Source: Endothia cerciana (taxonomy: Eukaryota; Ascomycota; Sordariomycetes; Diaporthales; Cryphonectriaceae). From it: a DNA stretch of 64,000 nucleotides. The translations under genes and the position numbers were made by a program. Below are positions 1 through 11,114 of this stretch, one piece after another (within the stretch, counting starts at the first letter, position 1; the number at the start of each line of letters is the position of its first letter). Location of the stretch: the NCBI GenBank assembly GCA_026119935.1, contig JALRMH010000030.1, positions 1 through 64,000 on the forward strand, written 5' to 3'. Under the pieces are notes generated by a model. That model was not told where the DNA came from, searched no databases, and saw only the letters and a list, made by a program, of their open reading frames with translations.

Positions 1-3000
1 AATTATTTTTTAAAAAGATACTAGTATATTAATTAGTCTAAAAGGTATAACTAAGTATTTATAATATTTATAGTATATTTAAAATGCTGTTTTCTATTCT
101 TCTTCTTTTTTAATATAAATATAATAGTAACTTTCTTTAAAGTCGAGCGCTATAAACTATTATATATTTTGCAATTAATTTTTAATTTCCTTAAATAATA
201 GTAAAGGATACTAATTTTTCTTAGTAATATTGTTAAGCTGTTTATAATTTATATAAAGCCTAAGTTTTCTATTTTTCTTTAATATAAACAGAATTAAATA
301 TCCTGCTAGTAATTAGGATAATTTAATATATTCTCTTTTAAAGTTCTTATTAAAATACTCTTTAAGTACTTTTAACTTTACTTTATCAAGTCTATAAATA
401 AAGAAGAACTATAGCTGAGTTCTTTCTTTAAATAGTATTTTATAATTATATAAGCTATATTCTAAAAGTCTTATATCTAACTTGCTTTAAAATAGCTTTA
501 TAAATTCATAATACTCTTACAGTATTTTAGCAAATAATAGTAATAATCTGTTATTTTCTGTTTCTACTATCTGAAGAAATAATAAGTATTATTAAGTGTT
601 TCTGTCTGAGGATAGTTTTTTCTTCTTATGTTTTTTATTAATGTCTAGAGGCTTTAATTATAGAATTTCCTTATAATTCTAGAGTCTGTATTTCTGTTAT
701 TACTCCGAGTTAAGCCGAGTATCTCTAAACTTGCATATACTCTTTATTATACTAATCTGCTGATGCTCTAGCACTATTTTAAGTTTATTGCTGCTAGATT
801 CTTCTCTATAAGCTATCAGCCTTGCTGATTTAAAGGTATTTATAAGTTTATTTAAGGCCTCTTCTTTTAAGTATTTCTTAATAACTAAACTCAATTCTTT
901 CAAAGGCCTTTGATTACAACCTTCTCTGTAAGTATAGTTTGTTTCTAAAAGATCTAGCTAGTAGTCTAATTGATTCGAGGATTATACTCCTTAAGCTAAG
1001 AAAGTCTTATAATTAGTTCGTAATATACTATATCTATAATATTTAATATAATAAAGGTTGTACGTCCTTAGATTAAAATAAGTAGATAATTAGTCTTCTT
1101 ATTAATTATATTTTAGTTATATATAACTAGTTGTCCTTTTATAATATTAAGTTGATAAAGTTTTTCCTTCTAATACTATTATATTTATACTTAATTGATA
1201 ATTACTAGTAAGATAAAGTTTCCTTAAGCACTATTATCAAATAATACGCTATATTACTTTCTATTAATATAAGCATTTAATTATATATATATATAGTTCT
1301 TTTCTATAGTATATAAAAACCTTTAAGCTCTAATTATCTATAATTCTATTATAAGCAATCCTTCTCTTTTAAAGATTCCTTTGCTCTATAAGCTGCTCTT
1401 TAAGCTAGCCTTCTAGCCTGCTATTAGCTGTACTTGCATTATTTTTTATTATCTTAATATTTATACTAGTTTCGAACTTTATTATAAATATAGATAGTAT
1501 AGTTAGTTATCTTGCACTACTACTATCTGACTTTTTTATTAATATATTTTCTAGAGTAGTTATCCGGTAATCTGATATAAGTATTATTATACTTTCTATT
1601 AAGAACTTCTTTAAATTATAAATAAAGTTCTTTAACTGCTTAGATAACCTAGCTTTGCTCTCTAACTAAAAACTACTTATATTTTACCTTTTCTATAAAG
1701 TGTGTCCTGCAACTGTAGTATATATATAAAATCTATATAAGCTTATAATAGTTTCTATAAATTAAGCTAATTCTAAAATCTTCTAGCTATTTAGCATTAA
1801 TATTCTAAATAAGTACTATAATAAAGAAGTCTTTAAGATTAAGTCTATATATTATATATTTAATTTTTAATTTTAAAGTAATCTATACCTAGTCTAAGTT
1901 TTAATTATAAGTTTTTTCTTTACTTATAGTATCTTCACTCTTCGTTCTAAGAGTAATAAGTTCTAGTAATTCGTCTAATTATTTATTCTAAAGAGTTTCT
2001 TCCCTTATAGTTTCTATAACTACTTAGAATAAAAGGCGTTTTTTATAATAAGCTATTAGATATAGTCTTAGATTGTTATCTCTGAGTTCCTGGATTTTCC
2101 TTTCGAGTTCCTGTTTAAAAGTGCTAGAATAGTCTGAATCGCTATTATTTAAGACTATGTTATAGATTAAGCCTTTTCTACTTATTGCTAGTTATTATGC
2201 CTTTTTAAGTGCTTTAAGAAACTATCCTAAGCTTTCTTTTGCTAAAAGGTGTGTTAAGCATCTATTATTATAGCAGAACATCTAATTAAAGCGTTTATAG
2301 TTATTAATAAAGTCTAACACTTACTTTAATAAGATATTATTACTTAAATAATTAAGTTTCTATTATTAGAAGACATTTATTTATCATCCTTCTTAAACTA
2401 ATTGCTATTATAGCTTCCTAGGTTATCTGCATTCTTATATAAAGTAACTATACTTTTTATAATTAAAGTATTTTATACTACTATTTAATCTTCTTATAAA
2501 TTAATAGTTTGCTATATCTAGTTCTATTAGTCTAATATAAGTACTTCTGCTCTATATTATACTTTAACGCTATATTCTATCTTAATTTTTAAGTTGAAAT
2601 TTCCTATTAGTATTAAGCTGTAAGCGTTATATTAGTTAGCTTCCTCCCTTCTTAGATTTCTCTATTTGTTATTTATAAAGATAGTTATTAATTCTAATAG
2701 CTGTATTTGCAAATATTATAAAGTCTTCAAGCTAATCTTATTTAGAGATTTCGTCTTTAACTTTGTCTTTAAGTTTTTTATAATAGTATTTTATAAAGTT
2801 CTTATCTTTCTATAAGAGTCGTGCTGCGAGTTGTTTAAACCTGATTATATAGGCTAATGCTGATTTAGTTTGCTTAAGGTCTATCAACTGTTAAGCTGTC
2901 GTGCGTTCCTTATTAGGATTACTAAAGGTTTCCTTAAAGGCTTTTTTAAAGCTTGCAAAAGAGTCGAATATTTCTTTAGTGCTCTTAACGCGTGCGTTAG

Positions 3001-3560
3001 GGTTGTTAGCGTGTTCTAAGTAGTTACAAAGAGAAGGTTTATACTAGATAAAGGCGTCCTTTTCAAAGCGAGTTCTAGTAAAGATAACTTTCTCTAGTTC
3101 TGTAGTAAACTAAGAGGTATTATATAAGAAGTAAGCTTTATAGTAGATAAGGTATCCTTAAAGGAGTTTCTAGATGCTGTTATATATAGCTAGCTTATTT
3201 ATCTTATAGCCTTTATTATTATTAATAATAATAGGGCTTTAAATGCTATACTGAATTTAAGCTTGCTAAGCTTGAATAATGTCTTTCTGCTGCTATTAGT
3301 GCAGCTAAAGTTATTTAATATATTAAATAAGCTGGATTACTTGTTAAACTAGTTCTTTTAAGGTTAGCTGTATGCTATATAAAGACGAAGAAGGGGTTTC
3401 TAAAGCTATTATATTTCTATATTACTTAAAGGGTGAATACTAAACTATTCTTAAACAAGAATCGTTAAAATATAATAAGTACTATAGTAATTTAAGGATT
3501 CTTTAAATATATAAAGGGTTTATATTAATAAAAGCAGTATTAAAGTAAAAAGCTTTAAAG
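1..3560 (-). mobile_element. RIP-degraded Ty3/gypsy retrotransposon (partial, runs off the window start)
   Basis: This stretch is extremely AT-rich and has stops in every frame. On the minus strand, about 291 down to 81, one continuous frame interrupted by stops still reads as a Ty3/gypsy reverse transcriptase. LFILKKNRKLRLYINYKQLN is followed by ITKKN, a stop, YPLL, then FIALDFKESYYYIYIKKEEE, a stop, and KTAF. This matches the family pattern (KKDG.LR.CVDYR.LN..T.KN.YPLP, then LDL..AY..I.I.EGDEWKTAF). The RT end lies at the window edge, so RNase H and integrase would be further left. A weak zinc-knuckle-like remnant (CYNN....H) lies near 2235-2275 on the same strand. The 61-68-codon ORFs here are chance survivors. 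The abundance of TA and rarity of G and C fit C-to-T changes by RIP, which is an inference. Confidence 0.8.
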
Positions 3561-3898
3561 ATAGAAATACAACTAGGGTCTGTATATAAGTGTTCACTGC
3601 TTTTAAAGCTATTAGAGTACAGAGTAATCTAATACTTAGATTAACGACTAAAGAACACTAACGAGATCTACCTGACTATAGGAAATGTCTGTCTTTATAT
3701 ACCCTGCTCTTTAGTACAAGTCGACAGAGTCGACAGTTGACTCTGTCGAGCAGTCGATAAAGTCGATAGTCGACTACATCGACTGTGCATCCTTTATAAC
3801 TCTAACCCTGGAGTATATAATTATACTGCTAGCTGTTAGAGCCTTTATCAGCTTGTCTTTATTGTCCTTGACTTGTTTCGTGACCTGCATGTTGAACA
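3560..3898. repeat. LTR-like repeat, copy 1
   Basis: This segment shares ordered blocks with 5050-5370. One is AAGAACACTA...GATCTACCTGACTATAGGAAA (3651-3684) and the other is GTGACCTGCATGTT (3880-3893), followed by GGTTATAA, which resembles a primer-binding site next to an LTR ending in CA. It lies upstream of the minus-strand gypsy relic, at the place its 5' LTR should be. In its middle sits a GTCGA-rich block with an 11-bp perfect hairpin (3721-3731 pairs with 3739-3749, loop of 7). The outer start is uncertain. Whether it belongs to the gypsy relic or to a second element at 3900-5000 is not settled. Confidence 0.55.
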
Positions 3899-5049
3899 GG
3901 TTATAATATATATCTAATATTTAAATTATTAGAGCTCTTTATAATATCTCAGACTACTCTCTGCAATATTTTCTATTCTTTTTATTCTTTATATTAAAGT
4001 TTATTATTATAAAGACTTTGCTATCTACTAGCTGCTATATTACTATTTTTGCTTAAGCTAGTTTTAATAATATTATAACTACTTCTGCTAACTGCAGCTG
4101 TATTTTTTTTATATTTAAGTATATTTATATAAACTGCGCTTTTTAATATATTACAGACTCTTTTATAGAAAAGCTTTATATCTAAAAGATAAATATATAT
4201 AGTTTTTCTATAACTTTAATATAGTTCTTCTACTAATCTTTTTAAAAAACTCTAAAAGTTGTTTATAATATATTAAAACTAATTGCTAAAGAAGCTGTCA
4301 GAGCATATATCTACTTTTTATAATAGCTTCTCGACTTTTTTATTAGCTTATTGCTAGGTTGCTAATATTTATTTTAATACTAAAGATATTCTGCTTCTTT
4401 TGAATATTATTGCTTTTTATTTTACTATAGTTGAAGATATAAGCATATATTATTATAAGATTATATGCTATAATATTAGAAATAAAGAGCTTTATAATAA
4501 TACTTATTTTATAATAATCTAGTAACAAATAAAGAAGATATAATAAGAAATAATGTTTTTGAAATCAATTTTTATTTCTAAATATCTTAATAACTAAATA
4601 AGCTTTATAGCTAATAACCTTATATTTTATACTGCTATGCACTATACATATATATAATATAATAATATATATAGAGTTAATTACATAAGCAATTACGTAA
4701 CTAGAAGGTGCTAGAAGATTTGAGAAACTATAACTTTGCTACTAGCAAAACTATATCTTCTACTACACCCTCTACAGAATATCTTTCCGGATATATTAGA
4801 TAAAAGATACTACGTTGATTTATAATGCTTAGAAATCAACTATAAGATAGAATACTCTAGAATAATAGCTTACAACTATATATAGTAGGCTTCTCTCCTA
4901 CTTAGAAGAAAGAGGTAGAAGAAGTAATACAAAAAACAAAACAATCAATAACAACAATAATATATCTACTACAACACCTACTCTATTACATTCTTTAAAG
5001 TGATCCTATATCTTTAGCTTATTATATAAGCTATTTTTTTATATATTCC
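3899..5049. other. AT-rich relic sequence between the two LTR-like repeats
   Basis: No gene is readable here. The sequence is AT-rich with stops in all frames and keeps the mutated texture of the repeat island. At about 1.1 kb it is too short to be a full LTR-retrotransposon interior. It may be a deleted element or sequence trapped between two solo LTRs. Confidence 0.5.
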
Positions 5050-5372
5050 CCTATCTGTTATCTATATCAAATAACCACTTATTTATTATCTTACAAAGAA
5101 CACTATAAGATCTATCTGATAATAGGAAACATTCTTCCTTATATAACTTCTTCTTCAGTTCTTTTGCTAGTGCTGCTTGTTAGATCAGTTAGCTTAGTAT
5201 CCTAATCTAACTAATCCGGATCACTATAGATCAGTAGCTGATCCTAACTGATCTAGTAACCCTAATCCTAGGTTACATAAGTATAGGCCTGGATGTTGGA
5301 TCCTGTTGCCCAGCTCCCTTGGGTCCACTGTTCCTGTAGCCTGTTTCTGTGACCTGCATGTTAGATGAGTTA
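5050..5372. repeat. LTR-like repeat, copy 2, at the edge of the AT-rich island
   Basis: This is related to copy 1 by the blocks AAGAACACTATAAGATCTAT (5097-5116), ATAATAGGAAAC and GTGACCTGCATGTTAGA (5349-5365), followed by GTTATAAC. The middle differs. In place of the GTCGA array it has a GATC-rich block with a 12-bp perfect stem (5181-5192 with 5244-5255) enclosing an inner 6-bp stem (5229-5234 with 5238-5243). Base composition switches from AT-rich to ordinary at about 5280, inside this repeat. Confidence 0.55.
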
Positions 5373-6095
5373 TAACATCGAGCTAGTAGGGAGGCTTCGG
5401 TCTATAGTAGGAATGAAAAGCTGTTAATCCGGAAAATACCAAGCTTTCTTATATCCAGCGAAACAGTGGTACTCAGTCCACCCGTCCTTATGCCCCTAGG
5501 GAAGCTATAGACGAAGGAACGGTACGACAAGAAGTGTAGTTACCCTAGACCAGATATATGAACGTTAACACATTCATCAATCAAGATCGGCCAGTCTGCT
5601 CCTCTCCTCTCCAGGAGACAGACCCGCGCCGATAAGATGTCGAGATCATGGCATATGCAATTTGCAGTTAGGCTCCAGCAAGCTTCAATTGAAGACCTGC
5701 AGGAGGTCGTGCGAAAACAGGCTTGATTTTTATTTGGGTTAGTAAAGGAAGAGTGGCTGCAATGGCCAAACGGTGAGCATTTCGCAATGATTACTAGGGT
5801 AGAATCGTTTTGAGAGCCCGATAATTCAGAATTAGTTCCGGTGATTAAATCAGTGTAGTGAGGATACATCTTATGTAGCATTCTTTTGAAGACGAGGGTA
5901 CGGGGATTTGCCTAATAGTATAACATGCATTCTCCCAATTGATCAAAATAGTTGTAAAGGAACAAGGCCTCGGCAAAGCTGTAGAGCAAGACCGGTTTAA
6001 GATGAAGTATTACATCCACTGCAGACACGGAGTTTATACGCCTTTAAAACTGTTGAGATATAGCTCTCAGTTCCCAATGGACCATAAAATATCCT
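5373..6095. other. No recognisable gene; possible decayed 5' part of the next gene
   Basis: The sequence has ordinary base composition. I could not find the nucleotide-binding GxxxGxG segment expected upstream of the dehydrogenase relic at 6.1 kb in any frame. It may be deleted or too mutated to read. The 113-codon minus-strand ORF here has no recognisable features. Confidence 0.4.
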
Positions 6096-6880
6096 CTAGA
6101 TATCTTTGTATATTTTGTTGGATAAACGAGTGTCGCTCCTTGCGGAAACAAAGAGAGTATGCGAGATCATCAAAAGTAAGGAGCCATGCATCGACTTGCT
6201 ATTCCTTACTACGGGCTACGCACCATTCGGCACACGCAGGGAGACTGCCGAAGGTCTAGAAATCGTTCAAAGTTTAGAGTACTACTCGGTCGCGAATGCT
6301 CTTCGTTCTACATCTTCTCCCCCTCCTACGCGAAGCGCAAGCCCCCAGGGTAGTCAGCGTTTTGGGGGCCGGGTTGGAGAAGGCGACTATCGACCTGGAC
6401 GACATAGACCTGAAGAGACCTGGGAATTCCAGCGGCATAAAGGCCCAGATTCAATACGTAAATATGAACTCGACAACTTTGGAAAGGCTGGCCGATGAAA
6501 ATCCCAATGTGACATTCATTCACTCCTGGCCCGGGTGGGTTAACACAGGGAATGTAAGGAAGGGTTCGGATCCGAATTCGATCATGGCCTGGTTCATCTG
6601 GCTTATCCTTGAGCCTCTTATTAAGCACTTTTCGATCAGCAATGATGTGTCTGGACAGGGGCATTTGTTCCAAAGTACCAGTGCTGCTTTTGGCGGTCGT
6701 GGTATACCATGGAAGGGCAAGCCAGGTGTAAATTCGCTGGGTAAGCAAGCGAATGGATTGTTTCTCGTTAATTATAAATGCAACTGTACTCAGAATACGA
6801 AGGTTATGCCTTTACTCCGAGAGAAGGCATAGGGAAAGATTTGGGACCATACTCAGGAAGTTCTTCGACCATATCTCTGA
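6096..6880 (+). pseudogene. Broken short-chain dehydrogenase/reductase (SDR)
   Basis: The central and C-terminal parts of a fungal SDR are readable but broken. The first frame reads KRVSLLAETKRVCEIIKSKE, then LLFLTTGYAPFG and SLEYYS (to about 6285). A one-base shift then moves it to the next frame, MLFVLHLLPLLREAQAPRVV and VTFIHSWPGWVNTGNV. It ends in LLREKA followed by TAG at 6830-6832. After that stop the same frame continues as GKIWDHTQEVLRPYL with a natural TGA at 6878-6880. Q or a similar residue is expected at the TAG, so a CAG-to-TAG change is likely. The N-terminal Rossmann glycine motif is missing. A sequencing error could explain the shift but not the shift, stop and missing N-terminus together. 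The family uses NAD(P)H on small alcohols or ketones; the substrate is unknown. Confidence 0.75.
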
Positions 6881-7239
6881 ATGAGAATTCTCTTCAAGCT
6901 GAGCAACGGTCCTATCGGCTTTCCACGACGCCACAACTTCGCTTCCACTGGCACACCTTGTCCATAATTATCGCTTCAGACGTGGTGTCTATTATGACCA
7001 GTTGTCAATCGAAACTCTAATATTAGCAATGCAGAAGGACATCTGTGGAATTCATTTTTTTTTTAAAAAAAAATTAGTCGAGCTGTGGGTAGGTAAGGAC
7101 GGAATAGGCACTATGTTTCTGGGTGATGCACAAGTGGTTGTAAGCTGAAACAATGCACTTGTGGCTCCGGGGAGGACCATTTGCATGTACTTTTATCTTG
7201 TGGTGTAGTCACTATCATTAAACAAAAGGTATTGAGATT
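6881..7239. other. No recognisable gene between two pseudogenes
   Basis: No coding similarity was seen. A T9-A9-like tract (about 7057-7073) is the only obvious feature. Confidence 0.5.
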
Positions 7240-7700
7240 TTATTTGCGAGGCAGATTCTAGGGTATCCGCAGGCCCGCCGATACGTTGGGGCCGCCGGTC
7301 CTCCTTCAGCGGCATAGTGGTCGCTAGATGAATTAGGGGGAAGAAGCAAAAGGGACCAGGTAGACGGTGCCACTCGCTTGAAACGGCGCTACGGCCCGCC
7401 TACTTGAAGCTACTCGACGGGTGACACGCACTACCTGTGTTTCGCGACAGGCCACAGCCCCTTCGGGCCCTTCAGGTACGGCGGGCGCATCCTCGAGCCC
7501 GTGCTGGGTGGACGACGCACCACTCCATCGTCGAGTTCTAGGGCCGCTGGTGGCTCTTCCACCACGACTGCGAGATCAGTAAGGGCGTGAGCCACCTGCG
7601 CAACGTGAAGGCCCAGGAGATCTTTTACACCGAGGACGACAAGGTTGTGCCCGAGAAGCCGGAACAGATGCGTGGCTTTGCTGGTCTTGCGCCGGCACGA
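7240..7700 (+). pseudogene. Broken glycoside hydrolase family 43 gene (arabinosidase/xylosidase type)
   Basis: The C-terminal half of a GH43-like five-bladed propeller enzyme is readable in pieces. SYSTGDTHYLCFATGHSPFG follows an in-frame TGA (7405-7407), then YGGRILEPVLG. The frame then shifts between about 7505 and 7520 to THHSIVEF, TAG (7539-7541), GRWWLFHHDCEISKGVSHLR and AQEIFYTEDDKVVPEKP. The THHS and WWLFHHD segments are typical of fungal GH43 enzymes acting on arabinan or xylan side chains. Sequence upstream to 7240 may be more of the gene, but I cannot align it. Two stops plus a frameshift make activity impossible. After about 7700 similarity is lost. Confidence 0.7.
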
Positions 7701-8439
7701 ATTGGCCCTTGTAATTATATGCTAAATGACATGACATGCCAACTGCATTTGCAAGTCGATAGCGTCCTACAGTACGAAATCTTCCTTCCTCATAACTGCG
7801 TAGTCTGGTTACCATAGCTGGGGTATAAATAAGATATGGGAAGTTGGTAAGATGTCTATTCGTGTTACCGAAACGTCCGCTTGATCTGCGCGGGTTCCTC
7901 GCCGGGAAATACACCTAGCGGCTAGTCTTTCGGACACTGTTCAGCTCTTCCTAGGCAAGTAGGCACCCGAATGTGTGGGTGTACGGCGTCTGAAAGGGAG
8001 CGATAGCAACGTAGTCTTTACTCCCGGGCTCCGCTTACTTACCTTTGTGGCTACCGACCTAGGCCATTTGGCGACAAACCTCGAGGTCGTCACACTACAT
8101 GCCTGATGGACAAAGAACTTAGGTGCCTGTCCCCATATTATGGTATTAGTATGCTGCCGGTACGCCGTACTCCGATACGTAGACATCGCCCAACCAAGTC
8201 CTAACGTCTTCCGGCGCTGATATGTCCGAGGCTCAGAGCCGGGACCCCAGTCGGATCTCGCTGGACCGCATCCGTAGACCTTGTTGCCACGTCCACGGAG
8301 CCTTCCCACGACCCCACGAGAACAACCCGGCCCCATCAAACGATAACCACGCAGGATATCTGGTTACCGAACTCGGGTACCAAGTCCTCGTATAACTCAT
8401 CAAGACATACATTGATATCTACTACTCCAAAGTTAGACT
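7701..8439. other. Unrecognised stretch inside the pseudogene graveyard
   Basis: Several open stretches occur (for example 132 codons on the minus strand at 7941-8339), but none shows a recognisable domain, start context or splice pattern. It may hold another gene decayed past recognition. Confidence 0.4.
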
Positions 8440-9735
8440 CAATTTGAACAACCTCGGTAATAAGAACTACAAGACTCAGCTTGAACTACCACGATTCATA
8501 ATACAATTGACGGCGACCTCGACCACATCAGATACACAGCAACGACAGCGTGAGTGCATCGCACCCCATTCTTTGGAATGACTGTGGATGGCCATCTCTT
8601 CTTGCACGAGAACATTGATCGCGACGAAAGCCCTTGAAAAGCGCTCTACTGACTAACTCACAGATCCATGCAAATCCCGAGTTGGCCTACGAGGAGAAAA
8701 AGTCTCATGACAACTTCGTCACGCTTCTCTAAGGCCTTGGATTCGCTGTAGAGCTATATGACTTCGGTCTCGATACTGCCTTCTCCGCCGAGCGAGGAAG
8801 GCGGCCGTCTCGTCATTTTCGACGCTGAATACGATGCCCTCCCTGGCATAGGTCATGCATGCGGTCACAATCTGTATGGTCTCTATGCGGCAGTCCGCAG
8901 GTAGCTTCACGCGTAACCAAGCTTACTAATGCACAAAAACTTCAAATTACTTCCGCAAGCTTTGCTACCTTTCTTGGTGTCGCTGCCGCCCTTGAAAAAT
9001 CCGGCGCCCAGGGCCAGATGAGGCCCCGGATATCGCTTGTCTCCCCCGGTCTGGGGAGTCTCATTTGTTCCGATGTTGGCGAACGTCAAGAAGCGCGTCT
9101 ACTTCACGGGCAAGGAATCTCATGCTTCCATCGCACCGTGGGAGGGTGTAAATGTGTTGGATGCGGTCTGTCTTCTTATAACGCGGTTTCCATATTGCGG
9201 CAGCAGATACTACCGTACGAACACCTGCACGGTGTTTTCAGGGAGGCCGGCGACCGGCCCAATGTCATTCCAGCTCATTACTACGTTAAGTACTACGTTA
9301 GGAGCGATACGAAGGCCTACACGGAAGCTCTATGGCAGAGGGTTCTCAAGTGTTTCGAAGGAGCCGCACTGGCAACCGATTGTGAGTTCGAGGTCGAGAG
9401 TCTCAATTTCTATGCCGATGTCCGAGGTAGCAAGAAGCTGTGTGCCGCCTACGTGGACGCCATGCCCGCTGGCACGGTACCTCCATCAGAACCCAGCGAC
9501 TTCGCCGGGTCTACGGACATGGGTGACGTTTTTTATTAATGTCCCGAATTCCACGGCGCTTTTTCTATAGACACACAAGTCGGTCAAGACAACCATACCA
9601 TGGAATTCGCTGTGGCCGCCGGGACGGATGAGTCTTGAACGAGCTGTCGGATGTGGCAGGGGCATGGCGTTGGTCGCTTGGAAGCTTCTACACAATGACG
9701 TTTTTGCACAAGAGATTCAATGTGATTGGGAATAA
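8440..9735 (+). pseudogene. Broken M20-family metallopeptidase/amidohydrolase
   Basis: Fragments of an M20 peptidase appear in order. They are IHANPELAYEEKKSHDNFVT (from about 8664), a TAA stop at 8731-8733, GLGFAVE, FDAEYDALPGIGHACGHNL (metal-site HACGH), then ASFATFLGVAAALEKSGAQG after a likely former intron with branch TTACTAAT. KRVYFTGKESHASIAPWEG and VNVLDAV follow, then a frame change to YNAVSILRQQILPYEHLHGV and CEFEVESLNFYADVRGSKKL. A TAA occurs at 9537-9539, then FHGAFSIDTQVGQDNHTMEF, ending CDWE and TAA at 9733-9735. A GTGAGT donor at about 8548 and CTAACTCACAG before 8664 suggest an original first intron. Much of the sequence between the HACGH region and the lid domain is missing. 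The parent enzyme would have hydrolysed N-acyl amino acids or dipeptides in the cytosol. Confidence 0.75.
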
Positions 9736-9969
9736 TATATGGTGTAGGCGACACAGAACTGATAAATTTGGCATCTTCTTCGAAGTAGCAAGGGTAGAAG
9801 GTTGAACTGGTCTGTGTTTCCTTGGTCCGCAGCCTGACAAAGGCCTAGCCAATAGTCCACCAACATACACTCATTCGGCCCTAGCCTCTCATTCACTGGT
9901 GTCACTCCTTCATGAGTTTCTTCCTCTCAGCTTGCCCATGAGTGCGTGAGTCCATGTCAGATTCAAGAC

Positions 9970-11114
9970 TTAGTGGTGGTGATCCCTCTTGCTGTGGTTG
10001 CACTTGTAACCAGACTCAGCCCTCGCCATTTGCGCCCTGCTCATGGCTTTTGGTGCTGGCAGGATGACGGGTTTACTCATCTGCCTCTTTGCGTTTGGAA
10101 CACCGCCCACCTCACGCTTCTTGAGCTCGTTCGTGTAGATCAGGTTCAGCCAGTTTCCGAGCCGGTAGCCTCCCTTCGCGATTTGAAGCTCGATCGTGGG
10201 GATAACACTGTCGTAGTAGGTGGGGTATAAGTCACTGGCGTCCTCGAGGGCAGCTGCACCGTCTGGCATGACGACACTGCAGACATAGGCATTCGCATCG
10301 CTCGCCCAAGTCATGGCAGTATCAACAGCGTCGGAGGTGTCGTCTCCGGAGATCCAATCAGCAGCCAGGCTTTCGTACGTGCCCGATTCAATTTCTTTGA
10401 TCAAATCGGTCGCCCAGCTCTTGGCATATGTCAGTGATGAGCCACCCACCAGAGTCTCAGGCATATATGTGTCCCAGTCAGAGTGGAGGTTATCCGAATA
10501 TCCTGTTCTTATGCACGTTAGGCATCTCCCTGACAACGTGAGTCGACAATTACGGCACAGTGGACGAACCTTGATACGTAACGTCAATATCGTTGCCACC
10601 AACCTCATAAGCTTCGTCATGCAGGGGCTGCGTGATATCACCAACGAAGTGGACAATGAACTTCAAGGCTTCAGCGATCTGTTCGGATCCGATGCTCGAC
10701 TCCGTGACTCGTGATGTATAGTTGGCGATGGCGGACACGGAGCAGCCGGACGAGGTGCAGTCTCGGTCATAGTCGACATTGCAGTCACTCGGGGGGTCGT
10801 CCTCGGCGTCAATAAAGTGGAATGGGGCCGACCATTTGCCGGCAGTGGTCTCACGGTACGTGTCAGCCCATGAGGCAATATTAGCAAGATACGAATCCGA
10901 GTCGTCATTCAAAATGCCCTGCGCCCTGTAAAGAAGTCAGTCAGCTATAAATTGACAGCATCTCTGACCGGAAGAGCTCAATCGGTACACACCATGACGC
11001 CACCTCGTCAGTCACGTAGTTCTGAGCGATGTATGCTATCGTCGCATGCCCTAGTGAGCCCCACGCTCTCACACCCTGCAAAGTGGCAACAGTCAACAGC
11101 AAAGATGAGACCAT
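9970..11114 (-). CDS. Secreted S1/P1-type zinc nuclease
   Basis: Exons are complement 10993-11114, 10570-10925 and 9970-10502; introns are 67 and 67 bp, each GT-AG. The product is 336 residues. The first 17 residues (MVSSLLLTVATLQGVRA) are a signal peptide. Cleavage would expose the N-terminal Trp of WGSLGH, which ligates zinc in this family. The other zinc ligands are visible: ASWADTYR, APFHFIDAED, HFVGDITQPLHDE and NLHSDWDTYM. The enzyme would cut single-stranded DNA and RNA and remove 3'-phosphates outside the cell, for phosphate or nitrogen scavenging. The second splice joins TYQ to GYSDNLHSDW and restores the family motif. The C-terminus is longer than in classical S1/P1 nucleases and ends KCNHSKRDHHH. 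It is the first intact gene after the graveyard. Confidence 0.9.

Noticed and set aside
4343..4528. 61-codon minus-strand ORF in the AT-rich island
   Set aside because: Ile/Asn-rich chance ORF in mutated repeat sequence.
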